This document shows, piece after piece, positions 43,156 to 54,301 of a stretch of 64,000 bases of DNA (positions are counted from its first letter, which is position 1; every line of letters begins with the position of its first letter). The DNA is from Patella vulgata (taxonomy: Eukaryota; Mollusca; Gastropoda; Patellidae), in assembly GCF_932274485.2 (NCBI RefSeq), contig NC_065887.2:6482001-6546000 (forward strand), in the 5' to 3' direction. The notes beneath the pieces are model-generated. The model did not search any database, was not told where the DNA came from, and worked only from the letters and a program-made list of their open reading frames with translations. The translations under genes were made by a program, and so were the position numbers.

Positions 43156-43293
43156 CCCCTTTCCCAGGTAAGTTAGCTGACGTCAACCTGCTTTCGGATT
43201 GGTTAACATGGTGTTGGGTTTCAAACTTTGTCGTTGGTCAACATGTTACCGAGAAGTTGATAGGACCGCCTTCGGTCTCGACCATGTGCACCC

Positions 43294-43581
43294 GAGAGAG
43301 AGAGAGAGATAGAGAGAAATGGGGTTTAACGTCCACTCGACACAAACTAGGTCATTTCGGGAACTACCATATGGTTTTTAATTTTATTTCAATAATTCGC
43401 TTGCGTCTAGGGGTCTTTCTTTAGCAGTGGGAGGAAACCGGAGGACCCGGAGAAAACCCACGAGGTTGGACAGGCGATCCTACACCTTGTCGAAACCACG
43501 CCAGTGCAGTTGACTCAATGACAGGCTTTATGATACAGCACGCACATGCTAACCATTCAGCCATCCACCCCCCCCCCCCCA
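43294..43581 (-). repeat. SINE B, full length with long G-run head
   Basis: GA tail, body, A-box inverse (CTAACCATTCAGCCATCCA) followed by 14 C. Confidence 0.9.
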
Positions 43582-44048
43582 AACGTTCTGGGAATTTGTC
43601 TCCAAAGAAAATTGATCTGGTCATATTAAAGTTTTTGGAAAGCAAACTTGCGTTTTTGTCAAGTAAAAGATTTTGTGTCCATTTCGACGACAATGGTCGA
43701 ACTAGCTTCCGTTCGGGTGCGGTGCACTATACTTTGTCGTATAGTCGTGACCAGGAACACCCGAAGGCTGCCCAGTGTGTTCAATATCAAATGCACGTGC
43801 GTTTGTAGTTGACTACACGTGCAGGCTGAAATCGAGTGGTTTATTTTACATAATACTCGTGTGATGACAACAAGGTGATATTTGTGAGGTAATTATTACA
43901 TTTCCTTGTTATGGTTTATATACACCGTAAATGATGCGACATTGGCGTTAGTAGGGTAGCTGCCGAGAACATTCGTGCGACACGACATGCTTGTGGTGCC
44001 ATGGATCAGAAGAATTGAGGCGAATCCTTAAAGTTTTGTATTTGTCAG
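43582..44048. other. Unassigned stretch
   Basis: A frame open at 43518-43808 starts inside the SINE and has no domain. Confidence 0.45.
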
Positions 44049-44362
44049 TTCTCCCGTCAAAAGGCAAAACCTAGTAACTCACTTTTTTCTTATTTTGAGA
44101 AAACAAAGGAAAACGGAATGAATGAATATTAAACCCCAGCTCATCCATTGATTTGACTATTGAGTTATTAGATTTTGCTGTGGTATACTAGGCAAATGAA
44201 GGAAGTTGCTAGGTTGTGTCATGGGTGTAACTGCTTACAAAATCAAAAGATTGGAATATCTAGTACAACAGGAAGCACATACCCTAGTAACTACGAATTT
44301 GGTCCTAACTCAATTTTGATAAAAAAAAGTGAGTTACTAGGTTTTGCCTTTTGACGGGAGAA
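44049..44362. mobile_element. MITE with 39-bp terminal inverted repeats
   Basis: TTCTCCCGTCAAAAGGCAAA and its inverse at 44343-44362 begin arms that match over about 39 bases (through GTAACTCACTTTTTT). The 314-base element has no protein. Target duplication unclear. Confidence 0.8.
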
Positions 44363-44397
44363 TTGGGAAACCGCAACATTGCCAAGGTTCTTCCTTG

Positions 44398-44600
44398 GGT
44401 ATGGGTGGGTTGAGTGGTCTATGGTTTGTCAATGAGTCAGGTGGCGTGGTCCAATCCCTTGTTTGTACCTGACAAGCACTAGGACCGCCTGCCCAACACC
44501 GTGGGTTTCTACAGACTCCAACGTGTAAGCGAATTTGTAATATAAAGTTGTACCATGTGTTAGTACTTAAATACCCAAGTTAGTGTGTCTGTTATCGCCC
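44398..44600 (+). repeat. Strongly diverged SINE B
   Basis: GTCAATGAGTCAGGTGGCGT, GACCGCCTGCCCAACACCGT and GTGTTAGTACTTAAATACCC follow the SINE B order. Confidence 0.6.
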
Positions 44601-44973
44601 CATTTCCCGGGTTGTTTTACCTACACGTCAATGTCTACACGGAACTGCGTTTTGTGCTATTAGACTATGGTCCTTACCGTTCTGTGTCAATGGCAAGGAA
44701 CTTAACCTCTCCCCCAAATTCTTAAACCTAACAGTAATCCAAGATCTAGCCCTGCAGCCCACAATCCTCGGCAACAACCATGTGCCCTAACCCTGTTTAC
44801 ATCTCGTGACCCCAGGTAAATATGCGTTTGGCCATGTCAAAAAGATCTGGCCATAGATTGGGTGCCCCATGTGCCGAAAATTTTCCCTACTATAAGTGGT
44901 AGTCGGTGAATGTGCACGCTTCAGTGACTTGTCTCGAAGTGATTTCTGGCTAGTCACGCACTCTCTTTGAGTC

Positions 44974-44981
44974 TATAAATA
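44974..44981 (+). promoter_or_regulatory. TATA box, likely PLA2-3 promoter
   Basis: TATAAATAGCC sits 850 bases upstream of the PLA2-3 coding exon, about the same spacing as promoter to coding exon in PLA2-4. The exon 1 sequence shared by PLA2-1, -2 and -4 was not found here, so exon 1 is unplaced; CAACC|GTAAATAA (about 45028) is one candidate donor. Confidence 0.5.
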
Positions 44982-45717
44982 GCCATCGCACTTCAAATTC
45001 TTTACACATCTATCAACTATTACAACCGTAAATAATCTATTGTTGATGATTCTGAATAGCAGTAATATTTAGCTTTTTGGTTGTTACAGCAGCTTTAGAA
45101 ATTACGTTCGTTTTATTTTTCAAATTGCTTTATCATTAACCTATACCGTTAGGAGCGGCATCTTTTGTTTAGTACAAATAATACCTCTGAAACACTCGGC
45201 TTAGACAGGGATATGATACTAGCAGTAGTTTCGTTTAACTTTTATAACTTTTATAAGGTTCTTAAAACATTTGTTGAGTTGGCTACCGTGCGTGTATCTA
45301 AATTCAATATCTTGTTCCAGCTTTCTGATATGTTTCGTAAAAAAAGTAGTCTTGATTATCCCGGCCTGTCAATCAGACGGAGAATGGTCGGTAGACTATT
45401 TAAGCGAGACTAATTTCAAAACAAGGGCACGTGACCTATTTTTTCCTCAAACGTACCTGGATGGATGTTATGGACGACACTCGGAACCATTTTTCAGTGT
45501 ATTATTTATCGATGATTAAATGGTCATAGCTTATTAAGTACAACATGGCAGTTTATTTAGTGACTATAAATCTGCCAAATAGATTTAAGGATTGGTATAT
45601 ATATATATAAATATTGTGTAATTGTCGAGCTATGTGGAGATATTTATTTATGGTGGGGCACCCTACCATAGAAGACAAGTACAGGATTGTACAAAATACG
45701 GCAACACCACACACCAC

Positions 45718-45790
45718 TGTCTTCATTAGCCCAGTCGGAACAGCGGAACAGCACAGTAGGACGTTAAACCCCATTTCATTTCATTTCATT
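45718..45790 (+). repeat. SINE A 3' fragment in PLA2-3 intron 1
   Basis: GTCTTCATTAGCCCAGTC to the CATTTCATTTCATT tail, ending 42 bases before the coding exon. Confidence 0.85.
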
Positions 45791-45831
45791 ACTCCCAACT
45801 GGTAAATTATGTTTTTGTTATATTTTTAGAA

Positions 45832-46002
45832 ATGTATCTGGTTATGGTTTTATTGTCCCTGTTAGCCGTTCTACTGATCGGATTTGCAGAAGGACAATCC
45901 TGTGACAGCAGGTTCTCCAAGGGATGCAACTCCAATATCTTATCAGGTTACAAACGGAATTTTAAATCGGCTTGTAATAGACATGATGTTTGTTATTCCT
46001 GT
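45832..46002 (+). CDS. PLA2-3 coding exon 1: conodipine-like secreted phospholipase A2
   Basis: Encodes 57 residues with a clear signal peptide (MYLVMVLLSLLAVLLIGF, then AEG). The mature part starts QSCDSRFSKGCNSN and ends KSACNRHDVCYSC with catalytic His-Asp. Asn replaces the Asp before the RHD seen in the other four genes; CNRHD also occurs in some microbial-type PLA2s, so this need not abolish activity. Start from acceptor TTTTTAG|AAATG; donor GTAAGT, phase 0. It joins 47317-47532 to give 128 residues and ten mature cysteines. GFAEG at the cleavage site is shared with PLA2-1. Confidence 0.87.
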
Positions 46003-46037
46003 GTAAGTAACCAGCTTATATAAAGGACTTAAAAATG

Positions 46038-46308
46038 TTGGGGGGGTGGGTCCGAATGGTTAGCACGTGCGCGTTGTATCATAAGGCCTGTCATTGATCA
46101 ACTGGCGTGGTTTCGAATCTCCGGTTGTACGTCACAAGGAGTAGGGTCGCCTGTCCAACCCCTTAGGTTTTCTCCGGGTCCTCCGGTTTCCCCCCACTGT
46201 TAAAGACCCCCACGCGCAAGCGAATTATTGAAATAAAAAATTAAACCATATGTTTGTCTCGAAATGACCTGGTTTGTGTCGAGTGGACATTAAACCCCAT
46301 CTCTCTCT
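46038..46308 (+). repeat. SINE B, full length, in PLA2-3 intron 2
   Basis: G-run head (GGGGGGGTGGGTCCGAATGG), A and B boxes, full body, CTCTCTCTCA tail. Confidence 0.9.
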
Positions 46309-46323
46309 CACTTCAAAATGTTG

Positions 46324-46432
46324 GCCAAGACAGTTCCTCGGGATTTTCCGGTGTGGTTTCCCCACTTTTGTTCGTCCCAACCTAACGACTAGACACCATT
46401 TCTTGCCAGGTCCTCTGTCCTGAATCACTGAC
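46324..46432. repeat. SINE A foldback pieces
   Basis: A direct piece (GGCCAAGACAGTTCCTCGGG to GTGTGGTTTCCCC) is joined to an inverted piece (TTCGTCCCAACCTAACGACT to CTGTCCTGAATCACTGACTA). Confidence 0.65.
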
Positions 46433-46437
46433 TAGGG

Positions 46438-46720
46438 AAGACGGTGTCTAAGTGAGTAAGACTCTGACTCGCTAGTCTGGAGGTTGCGGGTTCGCTCGAG
46501 AAAGTTCATTGCGATATTCCGGCGTGGTTCCCCCTTGTCAGTGTTGCAGGAATGGGGGCAACGTATAGCCTTTCGGATGGGGATAAAACCCAAGGTTACC
46601 TCTACACATTGACGTGCACGATAAAGATTCCTTGGCAGATGGAAATCGATATAAGAGTAGGCCGTAGTGCCGCTGTCCGGGCAAATTTGCCCTCATAGTA
46701 CACTGAATGTGTTATGAGAC
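46438..46720 (+). repeat. SINE A copy, 3' truncated
   Basis: ACGGTGTCTAAGTGAGTAAG head, GGGTTCGCTCGAGAAAG, body to CCCTCATAGTACACTGAATG. Confidence 0.82.
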
Positions 46721-46790
46721 AACTTATCATCAAAAGCCACGTCATCAATGAATATTGATCGACATCCTAATTGGTGTCATCTGTCTGTGC

Positions 46791-46975
46791 CCCTCCGCGC
46801 TAGCGAATTATTGAACCATGTTACTCCCGAAATGATCTAGTTTGTATTAAACCCCATCTTTTATTGAAATAAAATTGAACACTATGTTAGTCCCCAAAAT
46901 GACCTAGTTTGTGTCGAGTGGACGTTAAACCCCATCTCTCTCTATCTCCCTCTCCCTCTTCTCTCTCTTTCTGTG
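46791..46975 (+). repeat. Two SINE B 3' ends in tandem
   Basis: GCGAATTATTGAACCATGTT to TATTAAACCCCATCT, then TTATTGAAATAAAATTGAAC to the CT-rich tail. Confidence 0.78.
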
Positions 46976-47029
46976 ACGTTTGCAGTAGCCTAAAATCTAT
47001 TTCAGACCAGTTTGACAGTGAAGGCCGAC

Positions 47030-47270
47030 GAAATTATAAAAACAAAGAAACGAACTTGGATTTTTCTATTCGCAGACAAGTTGTCTTTTATTATCTTAGC
47101 GCACGCGCCAGGGTCTTTCCCCTGGAACGAAACCGGAGTACCACGGGGTTGAGAAGGCGCCCCTATCTTCAAGCAACATACGCTCACACCAGCGATCGAA
47201 ACCACGACCGCAAGCCACAGGTGACCGCCCAGCTAGAGCTCTAAGTGCGACACCCTAGAAAACACCCCAC
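47030..47270 (-). repeat. SINE D copy in PLA2-3 intron 2
   Basis: Inverted B box (GCGATCGAAACCACGAC), CACACCAGCG and GGGGTTGAGAAGGCGCCCCT match the copy at 42957. Confidence 0.55.
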
Positions 47271-47316
47271 CCCACCCCTCAATGCCCAAATAAAGTTTTT
47301 ACCCTTTTATTTGTAG

Positions 47317-47532
47317 GGCGCCGATAGAGGAGTTTCAAGATACGAATGCGACTATGCTTTCTACTACGATATGGATGACCACTGCGGCAGCCGTTCCTAC
47401 TTCTCACGATTTTGGTGCCGCATTATGAAGAATCAATTTTATTACGAAGTTCGGTGGTTCGGTGCAAGTGTGTATAACGATACAGTTGGGGAGTATTGTG
47501 ATGAATATTGGGTGGATGCTTGCATGCCATAG
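47317..47532 (+). CDS. PLA2-3 coding exon 2 (C-terminal half)
   Basis: After acceptor TTTTATTTGTAG, encodes 71 residues starting GADRGVSRYECDYAFYYDM and ending YWVDACMP-stop (TAG). Five cysteines (YEC, DHC, FWC, EYC, DAC) match PLA2-2 position by position. It is acidic compared with PLA2-4 and -5. AATAAA follows at 47685. Confidence 0.86.
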   Translation, partial: GADRGVSRYECDYAFYYDMDDHCGSRSYFSRFWCRIMKNQFYYEVRWFGASVYNDTVGEYCDEYWVDACMP

Positions 47533-47684
47533 ATCGTTGCCGTTTGTTCACTCTACCAAACAAAAAATTGTCGATTTGAGGGTGTTGTACATAAGGCAGG
47601 ATATGCTTACACTGTCTATCTAGAACACCGGCTACCACTTCTCGTTTGATCTAGATAATTGTTGTAGTATTTTTGAAACTATGT

Positions 47685-47690
47685 AATAAA
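47685..47690 (+). terminator. Polyadenylation signal of PLA2-3
   Basis: AATAAA 153 bases after the stop. The flanking AAATATTTCTCAA matches the PLA2-1 3' flank. Confidence 0.6.
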
Positions 47691-47820
47691 AATATTTCTC
47701 AATTAAATTTATTATGAATTTATCGAGAGAACGACATCCGCCTATAAACATCTTCTTCCATTCAGTTCTATATTCAGTTTCTAAAGACTGATATATTCAC
47801 AAGGTTCAGTAAGCGATTAA

Positions 47821-48158
47821 AGGCTCAATACCACTCTTGTTGTAATTGAATAATATGTCCCAATCTAGATTCTGGTCAACAAATTGTACTATTTTACAAT
47901 ATTCCAATTAATTGATGATACAAATTTCATCTTAACACATCTAATTTAAAAAATTGGAAAAATTCAACTAAATGATTTGAAAAGCCTGACGTAAAGCTTT
48001 TCAAATGTGACTTGGATTTAAAAATATTTTTGGACAAGTAAAATAGGATTTAATGGATAATTTACACAACAGGTAGGAAACTAACACATCTAGTACTTAG
48101 AATAAGGCTATTTTTTATTTTCTGGAGCTGTCAAGCCAGCAAGAGTGTTATTGTCCCT
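47821..48158. mobile_element. TTAA-flanked MITE family 1, second copy
   Basis: TTAA at 47817-47820 and 48159-48162. It is the inverse of 3631-3976 end to end. Confidence 0.82.
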
Positions 48159-48367
48159 TTAAATTTTGTTTCTGATATATATATAGGTTTTGAAATACAC
48201 ATGAGTGTCGAACATCTGGCGGTCATCTTGAAATCTAATGTGGCAGCCGTTTGACGGAATTTTTGATACCTCCATAATCTTCAGTTGTTTCTCTGTTTGT
48301 AATGAAAAGCATTCGGCCAAGAGTTTACATTGATTAGATGACTTCCCCAAATACTTCCCTAAGGATG

Positions 48368-48657
48368 GGCGGTTTGGGTGGCTGAATGTTTAGCGTGCGC
48401 GCGCTGTATCATAAAGTCTGTCATTGAGTCGACTGGCGTAGTTTGGAATCCCCGGTTGTACGTGACAAGGAGTAGGGTTGCCTGTCCAACATCGTGGGTT
48501 TTCTCCGGGTCCTCCGGTTTCCTCCCACTGCTAAAGACCCCTACGCGCAAGCGAATTATTGAAATAAAATTAAACCATATGTTAGTCCCGAAATGACCTA
48601 GTTTGTGTCGAGTGGACGTTAAACCCCATTTGTTTCTCTCTCTCTCTCTCTCTCTCT
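48368..48657 (+). repeat. Full-length SINE B with 11-bp target duplication
   Basis: CCCTAAGGATG flanks it at 48357-48367 and 48658-48668. Head GGGTGGCTGAATGTTTAGCG, body, long TC tail. Confidence 0.93.
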
Positions 48658-49150
48658 CCCTAAGGATGATAACTCCGATAAATAGTTGAAGCTGTTCTTT
48701 TAATAAACGAGTTTCCCAAACTGACAAAGGGTCACGATAATGAAAGGTATTGCTACGAAGATATGTTATAACAACCTCTTCATTCAAACCCCCCAGTAGA
48801 TTTCGTACATGATTACATATAAGACTGGATAATCTAGCCAATGAAGTTGGTAATCTAAAATCTTGACAACTCACCCAGACTAATATTGTACAAGTGGTCT
48901 TCCTGTTTTGTGTCTCGAATATTTCGTGGTTGAATAAATGAAAACAGAAATCGAGTTGGTTTTTGGTATTTCTATATTCTACAAGTAATCAACATAAATT
49001 ACAGTTCGCAATTAATGTTAATAATCTTGGTAAAAAATGCTTAATAGTAGATAAACTCCAATATGGATATGGGAATTGACTTGGAGGGGGGGGGGGCTAT
49101 CCGAAATTTTTTATTCTGAAATGTTAAAGCTATTGAATTGAAAATAGTAC

Positions 49151-49460
49151 AAGTACTTAGGAAATACAACAAACAAGAGAAAACTTGCATTTAAAAAAAG
49201 TTGTTGCCAGGGAAACACATGTTTTGGGGAAACAATTATGAAAAATGTAGGTACACTATATCTCTGTAACTAATACAGATATCTTCATCATTAAAAAATA
49301 AGCAGTCTGAAAATGAGACATTTATGCCAGAGATATAGTGTACCTACATTTTTCATACGTTTTCCAAAAATATGTGTTAACCCTGGCAACAACTTTATTT
49401 TCTTTTTTTTAAATGATAGTTTTCCTATGTTTATTACATTTCCTAACTACTTGCGCCATC
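49151..49460. repeat. Foldback with about 115-bp arms
   Basis: TAGGAAATACAACAAACAAG to GTACACTATATCTCTG is inverted at 49320-49460. The loop (about 60 bases, TCATCATTAAAAAATAAGCA) is inverted in the block 2 copy near 56865. Confidence 0.8.
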
Positions 49461-50324
49461 TTCAATTCAACATCTTTAGAATTTCAGAAACCATTTTTCG
49501 GGTAGAGCCTCACCCCATAAACGTGTCTCCAAATATCTAAATACGTGACACATGTACATAAAGTTTGTCCTTAGGAATGTGATCTGAAGTTGATCTCCTA
49601 ATGCAATGTTTGTAAAAAAAAGTTTTCCATGGCTGACTCGTGTTGTTTTATATATGGAGAACTATGACATTAATCTTATAATCTATCATTATATAAACAA
49701 ACAATATGGTCACTAAAACGATTTAGCCAGTAGATATATAAAATGTTTAAAACAAAGGCTACTGGAGAAAGGCGATTAGGGACATATAACAAAACATGGA
49801 ATACAATAAGATACGATTAAAAGGACTAATTAATGGAACTAAACCTCTAACTCAGTATTGTTCATAATATTCCAAATTAAAAACGCGAATTACAATTAAA
49901 TCTTGGTCCATTTTAATAATATTAATGTTATCTTGCCGTGAAAATATTGGACCCCAATATTCAATTTTAAGACACCGTGAACATTTTAAAATCAGTACAC
50001 GAGTCGTGTACTCTATGGTTTTGGACGCCATTTGTAATTAACTAAGACAAAGCAGCGAAGAAGTAATTAGTTGATTCACAAACAACAAAATATTTTTTTT
50101 TTTAAATTTGTAGAATGCACTAAGCAGGCGTAAACATTATCGTTCAATTTGGACTTATAAGGTATTTCACAGAACATAATTGATTAGAAATTATAATATA
50201 TTCATTCATATTACATTAATGTGTGTTTTATACTTATTTTCGTCTATTTTAAGGTTGCAAATAATAGAGCCATATGCCCTTTAAGATCCATAATGATCTA
50301 TTAAAATAATGACCACCGAATTAA

Positions 50325-50708
50325 AGAAACATTATGGGAGATTAGATAAAGAGCTGGCAGTTCTCACTATAATAGTTAAAAGCTAGATAATGTAAAGGCA
50401 AGTTGCTGAAAATTTCATTCAAATTGATCCACTATGAACCGAGAACTAAGCGGCTAGCCTTGATCATCATTACTAAAGTCAGTACGATAAACAGCATAGT
50501 CTCGATTATCCATTTAATCGTTAAATCGTGAAGGAAAGTTATGCAGTAAATCGGCTCATAATCCACTAAAGTTCGCAGGCTAGCGCTGCCATCTAGAGTT
50601 GATTATGGTCTGGATAGGTTAATTAATGTCTAATTAATAATTTAGATAACATTTCAGGCCTAAAGAAAGGCCTGCAAAAGACAGATTTAGCTCTTGCATA
50701 ATGTATGT
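50325..50708. mobile_element. TTAA MITE family 2 copy (block 1)
   Basis: TTAA at 50321-50324 and 50709-50712. Ends AGAAACATTATGGGAGATTA and TTGCATAATGTATGT. Confidence 0.82.
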
Positions 50709-50784
50709 TTAAGTAACACTGTTACTAATGGGCCGAGTTCACAGACCGTGAGAATAATAATTGTCTGGATTAACTGAAATTAGC

Positions 50785-51175
50785 CCTTCAACAATATTTA
50801 GAGAATATGTTAGAGACTACAGTTCGATAAGCCAATATATCCAGTCGACTTTGAAGTTTTTATTCACCCTTCCACAATATTCAGAATATTTGTCTGGATG
50901 TTAGAGACTATACGCTATAGGTCGAGAGGCCACTGCATAGTTTTTACTCGTCCTTCCACAATATTCATTGAATATTTGTCTGGATGTTAGAGACTATACG
51001 CTATAGGTCGATAAGCCACTGCAATATTTATATCTATATCCAGTCAACTTTGACGTTAGTTTTTATTCGGCCTTGTACAATATTCAGAGAATATTTGTCT
51101 TATGTTAAAGACTATAAGTCGATAGGCCATTGCAATATTCGTATATATCCAGTTGACTTTGAAGTTAGTTTATTT
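50785..51175. repeat. Minisatellite, four units of 85-115 bp, downstream of PLA2-4
   Basis: Each unit has CAATATTCAGAGAATATTTG, GTTAGAGACTATACGCTATA and GTCGATAGGCCACTGCA. Block 2 has the same four units at 59785-60190. Confidence 0.85.
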
Positions 51176-51238
51176 GCATAACATGTTAGTAACAAAAAAC
51201 AAAATCATGCTAAATATGAATATAAAAATGCAACGACC

Positions 51239-51463
51239 TTAGTCATGGATGCAATCCCAAACCCCCTGGCGATAGCAGGAACTCGTTGACCTTGTTGAAA
51301 AAGCCGAATCCCCATATAGTCTAGACGCATTGTAGTACATATTTGCGTTACCAATGCACCTCGAACGAATCGAACCTCCACTATAAGAAGAATTACAATA
51401 ATTCCTCATATTGTTAAGAAATATTTGATCGCAGCTTGACCTTGACACATCACGTGTATATCC
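51239..51463 (-). CDS. PLA2-4 coding exon 2 (C-terminal half)
   Basis: After acceptor ATATTTTCAG, encodes 74 residues starting GYTRDVSRSSCDQIFLNNM and ending GVWDCIHD-stop. Five cysteines (SSC, NYC, SRC, SSC, WDC). It differs from PLA2-5 at about 16 of 74 residues, with all cysteines kept, while synonymous changes are few. It is Ser/Arg/Tyr-rich, unlike the acidic PLA2-3. The frame is open upstream into the intron, so the start of the exon is set by the acceptor and homology. Confidence 0.85.
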   Translation of the reverse strand, partial: GYTRDVSRSSCDQIFLNNMRNYCNSSYSGGSIRSRCIGNANMYYNASRLYGDSAFSTRSTSSCYRQGVWDCIHD

Positions 51464-52156
51464 CTGAAAATATAAATCGTAATCAATATTTAAATATTGA
51501 TCACCAACAGTAATCATACTTTTTATGTTGACCCTCGTCAAACTGCGGTTTATCACCCAATAACACACTCTACAGTAGATATTGCTTGTGTGATATATTT
51601 CATAATCTACTGCGATATATCCTAAGGAAGGAGATATCGCTTTACATAATTTTGATTTGTCAATTAAAAAAGAACTACTTTTTTGTATTTTCAAAGAACA
51701 GTTCATTTTTTATTAAAAGTAACTTCTTTTTTTGTATTGCTATTTAATTGCCCTTGATGGAAACACTGCGTCAGTATACAACACTTTCCAATTCTTGAAT
51801 TGCTGTCAAAAAATGATGTATCACTACGCCATAATGTAATCAGATTCAGTAAAAGTGAAGTCTGTAGCAACGAATTATACTTTCTTTTTTATTTGTGCAT
51901 GTAAGAAAGATTGGGTGATAAATAAAATCCCGTCTTCTTGATATCAGACAATATCATCACTCGTTGATAAAGTAAAAAAAAAAACAAAAAAAAAACTGGG
52001 AAGAGCCTCGGTCTTATTTTTAAATAATCGACTTGTGTTGATATTTTCTGAAATCAAAAAAGACGAGTAGGAGAATTTCTATAGAGCCCTACAGAAGAGC
52101 GCATCTTCCATGGCAATTGCGTGTTAGTTTTATTTTAGAATGGGTGCCATTTTTAA

Positions 52157-52526
52157 AGATGCATTATGGGAGATTAGATATAGAGCTGACAGTTCTCACT
52201 ATAATAGTTAAAAACTAGATAATGTAAAGGGAATTTGCTGAAATTTCAGTTAAATTGATTAACTCCGAACCGAGATTTTAGCGATTGAATTTTCGGCCTA
52301 GCCCTGATCATCATTACTAAAGTCGGTACGATAAAAAAACCCCAAAAACAGTCTTCCATTAAATCATGAATGGAAGCCGAACAGCAAATCGGAACCTAAT
52401 CCAATAAACATCGCATAGACTTCTGGTCTTGATCAGTTAATTAATGTCTAATTAATAATTTAGATAACATTTCAGGCCTAAAGAAAGACCTGCAATAGGC
52501 AGATTTAGCTCTTGCATAATGTATGT
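52157..52526. mobile_element. TTAA MITE family 2, in PLA2-4 intron 2
   Basis: TTAA at 52153-52156 and 52527-52530. Block 2 has the same insertion at 61364, so it predates the duplication. Confidence 0.82.
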
Positions 52527-52859
52527 TTAACAAAGTTCCGAATATTATGTGTTTTGGAGATGAGAATAGAAACTAAATTTTCCACAAGAAGCCATGGGTT
52601 TTCGGAATATAATCTTGGCTTGCAAATGTGGAAAGGGTAAACAAAGGGTGTTTAGATCTATTTCATGGAGCCTTCAAATAGACGAAAATGAATTGTTAAT
52701 TAGTTATATTCGGTGAAATATGAAGTTCAAATGGAAAGACAGTCATTTGCGCCCGGTTAGTCCAATTATTTACATTTTCTTTTTGTCGCTTGTGGGTCAC
52801 ACATTTTTATTTCTCTCACATTGACGTTTGTGCATTAAGTCATCTAAGTAATTCATGAG

Positions 52860-52909
52860 TTAACAGGTTTAAACATCGAGGCCGTAGGCCGAGATGTTAA
52901 ACCTGTTAA
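52860..52909. repeat. 50-bp near-perfect palindrome with TTAA at both ends
   Basis: CAGGTTTAAACATCGAGGCC pairs with GGCCGAGATGTTAAACCTG around GTA. Absent from block 2, where a SINE A sits close by. Confidence 0.8.
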
Positions 52910-53383
52910 TGAATGAAGCGTGCTAAAAATGACTTGTAACATGCCTCACATGATTGTTATTGCACAGAAACCCACCCCACTTCTCTATAGGATTTCTACT
53001 AAAACTAGTGTAAACCAGCAAAAGAGTGCAAAAACATTGAACATGTCTAGTTATTGCACGGTTAAGCTCCACCCAATCTACTAGAGGGAAAACAATCTGC
53101 TTATTCAACGAAAAGAACAAAGGCAGATTTCCCGTCCATGTTACAATTACAAATAGCGCTCGAGATCATTGAGATATCGGAAAAGGGAACTGGTTTTTAA
53201 ACTGTTCTTTTTGTATTAAATAAAGGTTGGCTATCAGGTGCCCCTAGTTGCTCGGTAAGATAATAAATTCAATATTGATTTAAATGGATCAATATTAAAT
53301 TCTAATTCGTGTTTTTAATATCGAATATTATGAGTAATATTAAAATAAGACTCTGATCTATATTTAATTAGACTGTTACTTAC

Positions 53384-53566
53384 ACATGCATAGCAGAGAT
53401 CGTGTTTATCACATGCTTGTCGAAAACGGTATTTGAAAGGCATGTTGTAAGGGTCGCTACATCCATCGTCACTATAAGTCCATGTGCCGCATCTAATCGC
53501 CCCGTCTACAAATCCGACCACAAGAAAGCTGAACAGGCAAAATATGATGATTAACTCTACTTTCAT
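53384..53566 (-). CDS. PLA2-4 coding exon 1: conodipine-like secreted phospholipase A2
   Basis: Encodes 61 residues: signal peptide (MKVELIIIFCLFSFLVVGF, cleavage near VDG), then IRCGTWTYSDDGCSDPYNMP and RQACDKHDLCYAC with the catalytic His-Asp. It is four residues longer than PLA2-1 to -3 in the GTWTYSDD region. The start is set by the acceptor TTTTTTAACAG|AAATG; donor GTAAGT, phase 0. With exon 51239-51463 the protein is 135 residues with ten mature cysteines. Compared with PLA2-5 only one mature residue of this exon clearly differs near the core, whereas the signal peptide differs at several positions. Confidence 0.88.
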
Positions 53567-53721
53567 TTCTGTTAAAAAACAAAATCCAAAGAGTTATTTT
53601 ATATAGAGTCAGTCTTGTTAGGAGGCTCGTGGGAGCGTGGGGGTGGGGCTGCTCTGTAGGTAAAACTCTGTGTTGGAGCATGCTTTAGAAGTATCTTTCT
53701 GATGGTGTTATATTCAAACGG

Positions 53722-53920
53722 ACACTGGCTCGCTAGCCGCCTGGAGGTCGGGTGTTCGATCCCTGCATTGGCCAAGAAAGTTCACCCAGATTTTCCGGCG
53801 TGGTTCCCCCTTGTCAGTGTTGCCGGACGGAGGGCCTGACAAGGACAGCTGTCTAGTCATTCGGATGAGACAAAAAACCGAGGTCCGGTGTACACATTGG
53901 CGTGCACGTAAAAGATCCTA
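53722..53920 (+). repeat. SINE A 5' half in PLA2-4 intron 1
   Basis: GGCTCGCTAGCCGCCTGGAG to GCGTGCACGTAAAAGATCC. The same insertion point is seen at 63341 in block 2, so it predates the duplication. Confidence 0.87.
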
Positions 53921-54301
53921 AAAATAAAAAAGTAAGAAGAGAGAGACCATGTAAAAAAGACATAAATTTTTTAAAACTACCCATAAAACAGTCAAATGTG
54001 TAAAATCAGTAAAAAGCCTGTTTGAATAAATGAGTTTTCAAGTGCGATTTGAATGTAATGATGGAAGGTGATTTTCGAATAAGATAAGGTAATTTATTCC
54101 AAATTAACGGTGCATAAAATGAAAAGGTCCATAGGATGCTAGTCTGGCTCGAGGTTGTACTAACAGTAAATCGTCACTAGAGGATCTTCTGTTTCTCACC
54201 GAAGTGCGGATTTGTATCAATTCTGATAAGTAGTCAATATATTTAAATATATTAAGTACTACCGTGACTCAGTCAATAAAATAAAATATAGTAAGTAATA
54301 C
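53921..54301 (-). other. PLA2-4 intron 1 remainder
   Basis: No gene was recognised. The right 70 bases (ACTCAGTCAATAAAATAAAA) match the start of intron 1 in PLA2-1 and PLA2-2. Confidence 0.5.

Larger units (their letters stand above)
48661..53920. repeat. Segmental duplication, block 1 (with PLA2-4)
   Basis: From ACTCCGATAAATAGTTGAAG rightward it is paralogous to 55637-63425 through foldback, MITEs, minisatellite, both PLA2 coding exons and a shared SINE A at the right edge. Hand comparison gives roughly 5-10% difference in most parts and about 1% over 50140-51180. Confidence 0.9.

Noticed and set aside
48359-48874. 171-codon minus-strand frame
   Set aside because: It runs through a full SINE B and its GA tail. 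The apparent protein is repeat sequence.
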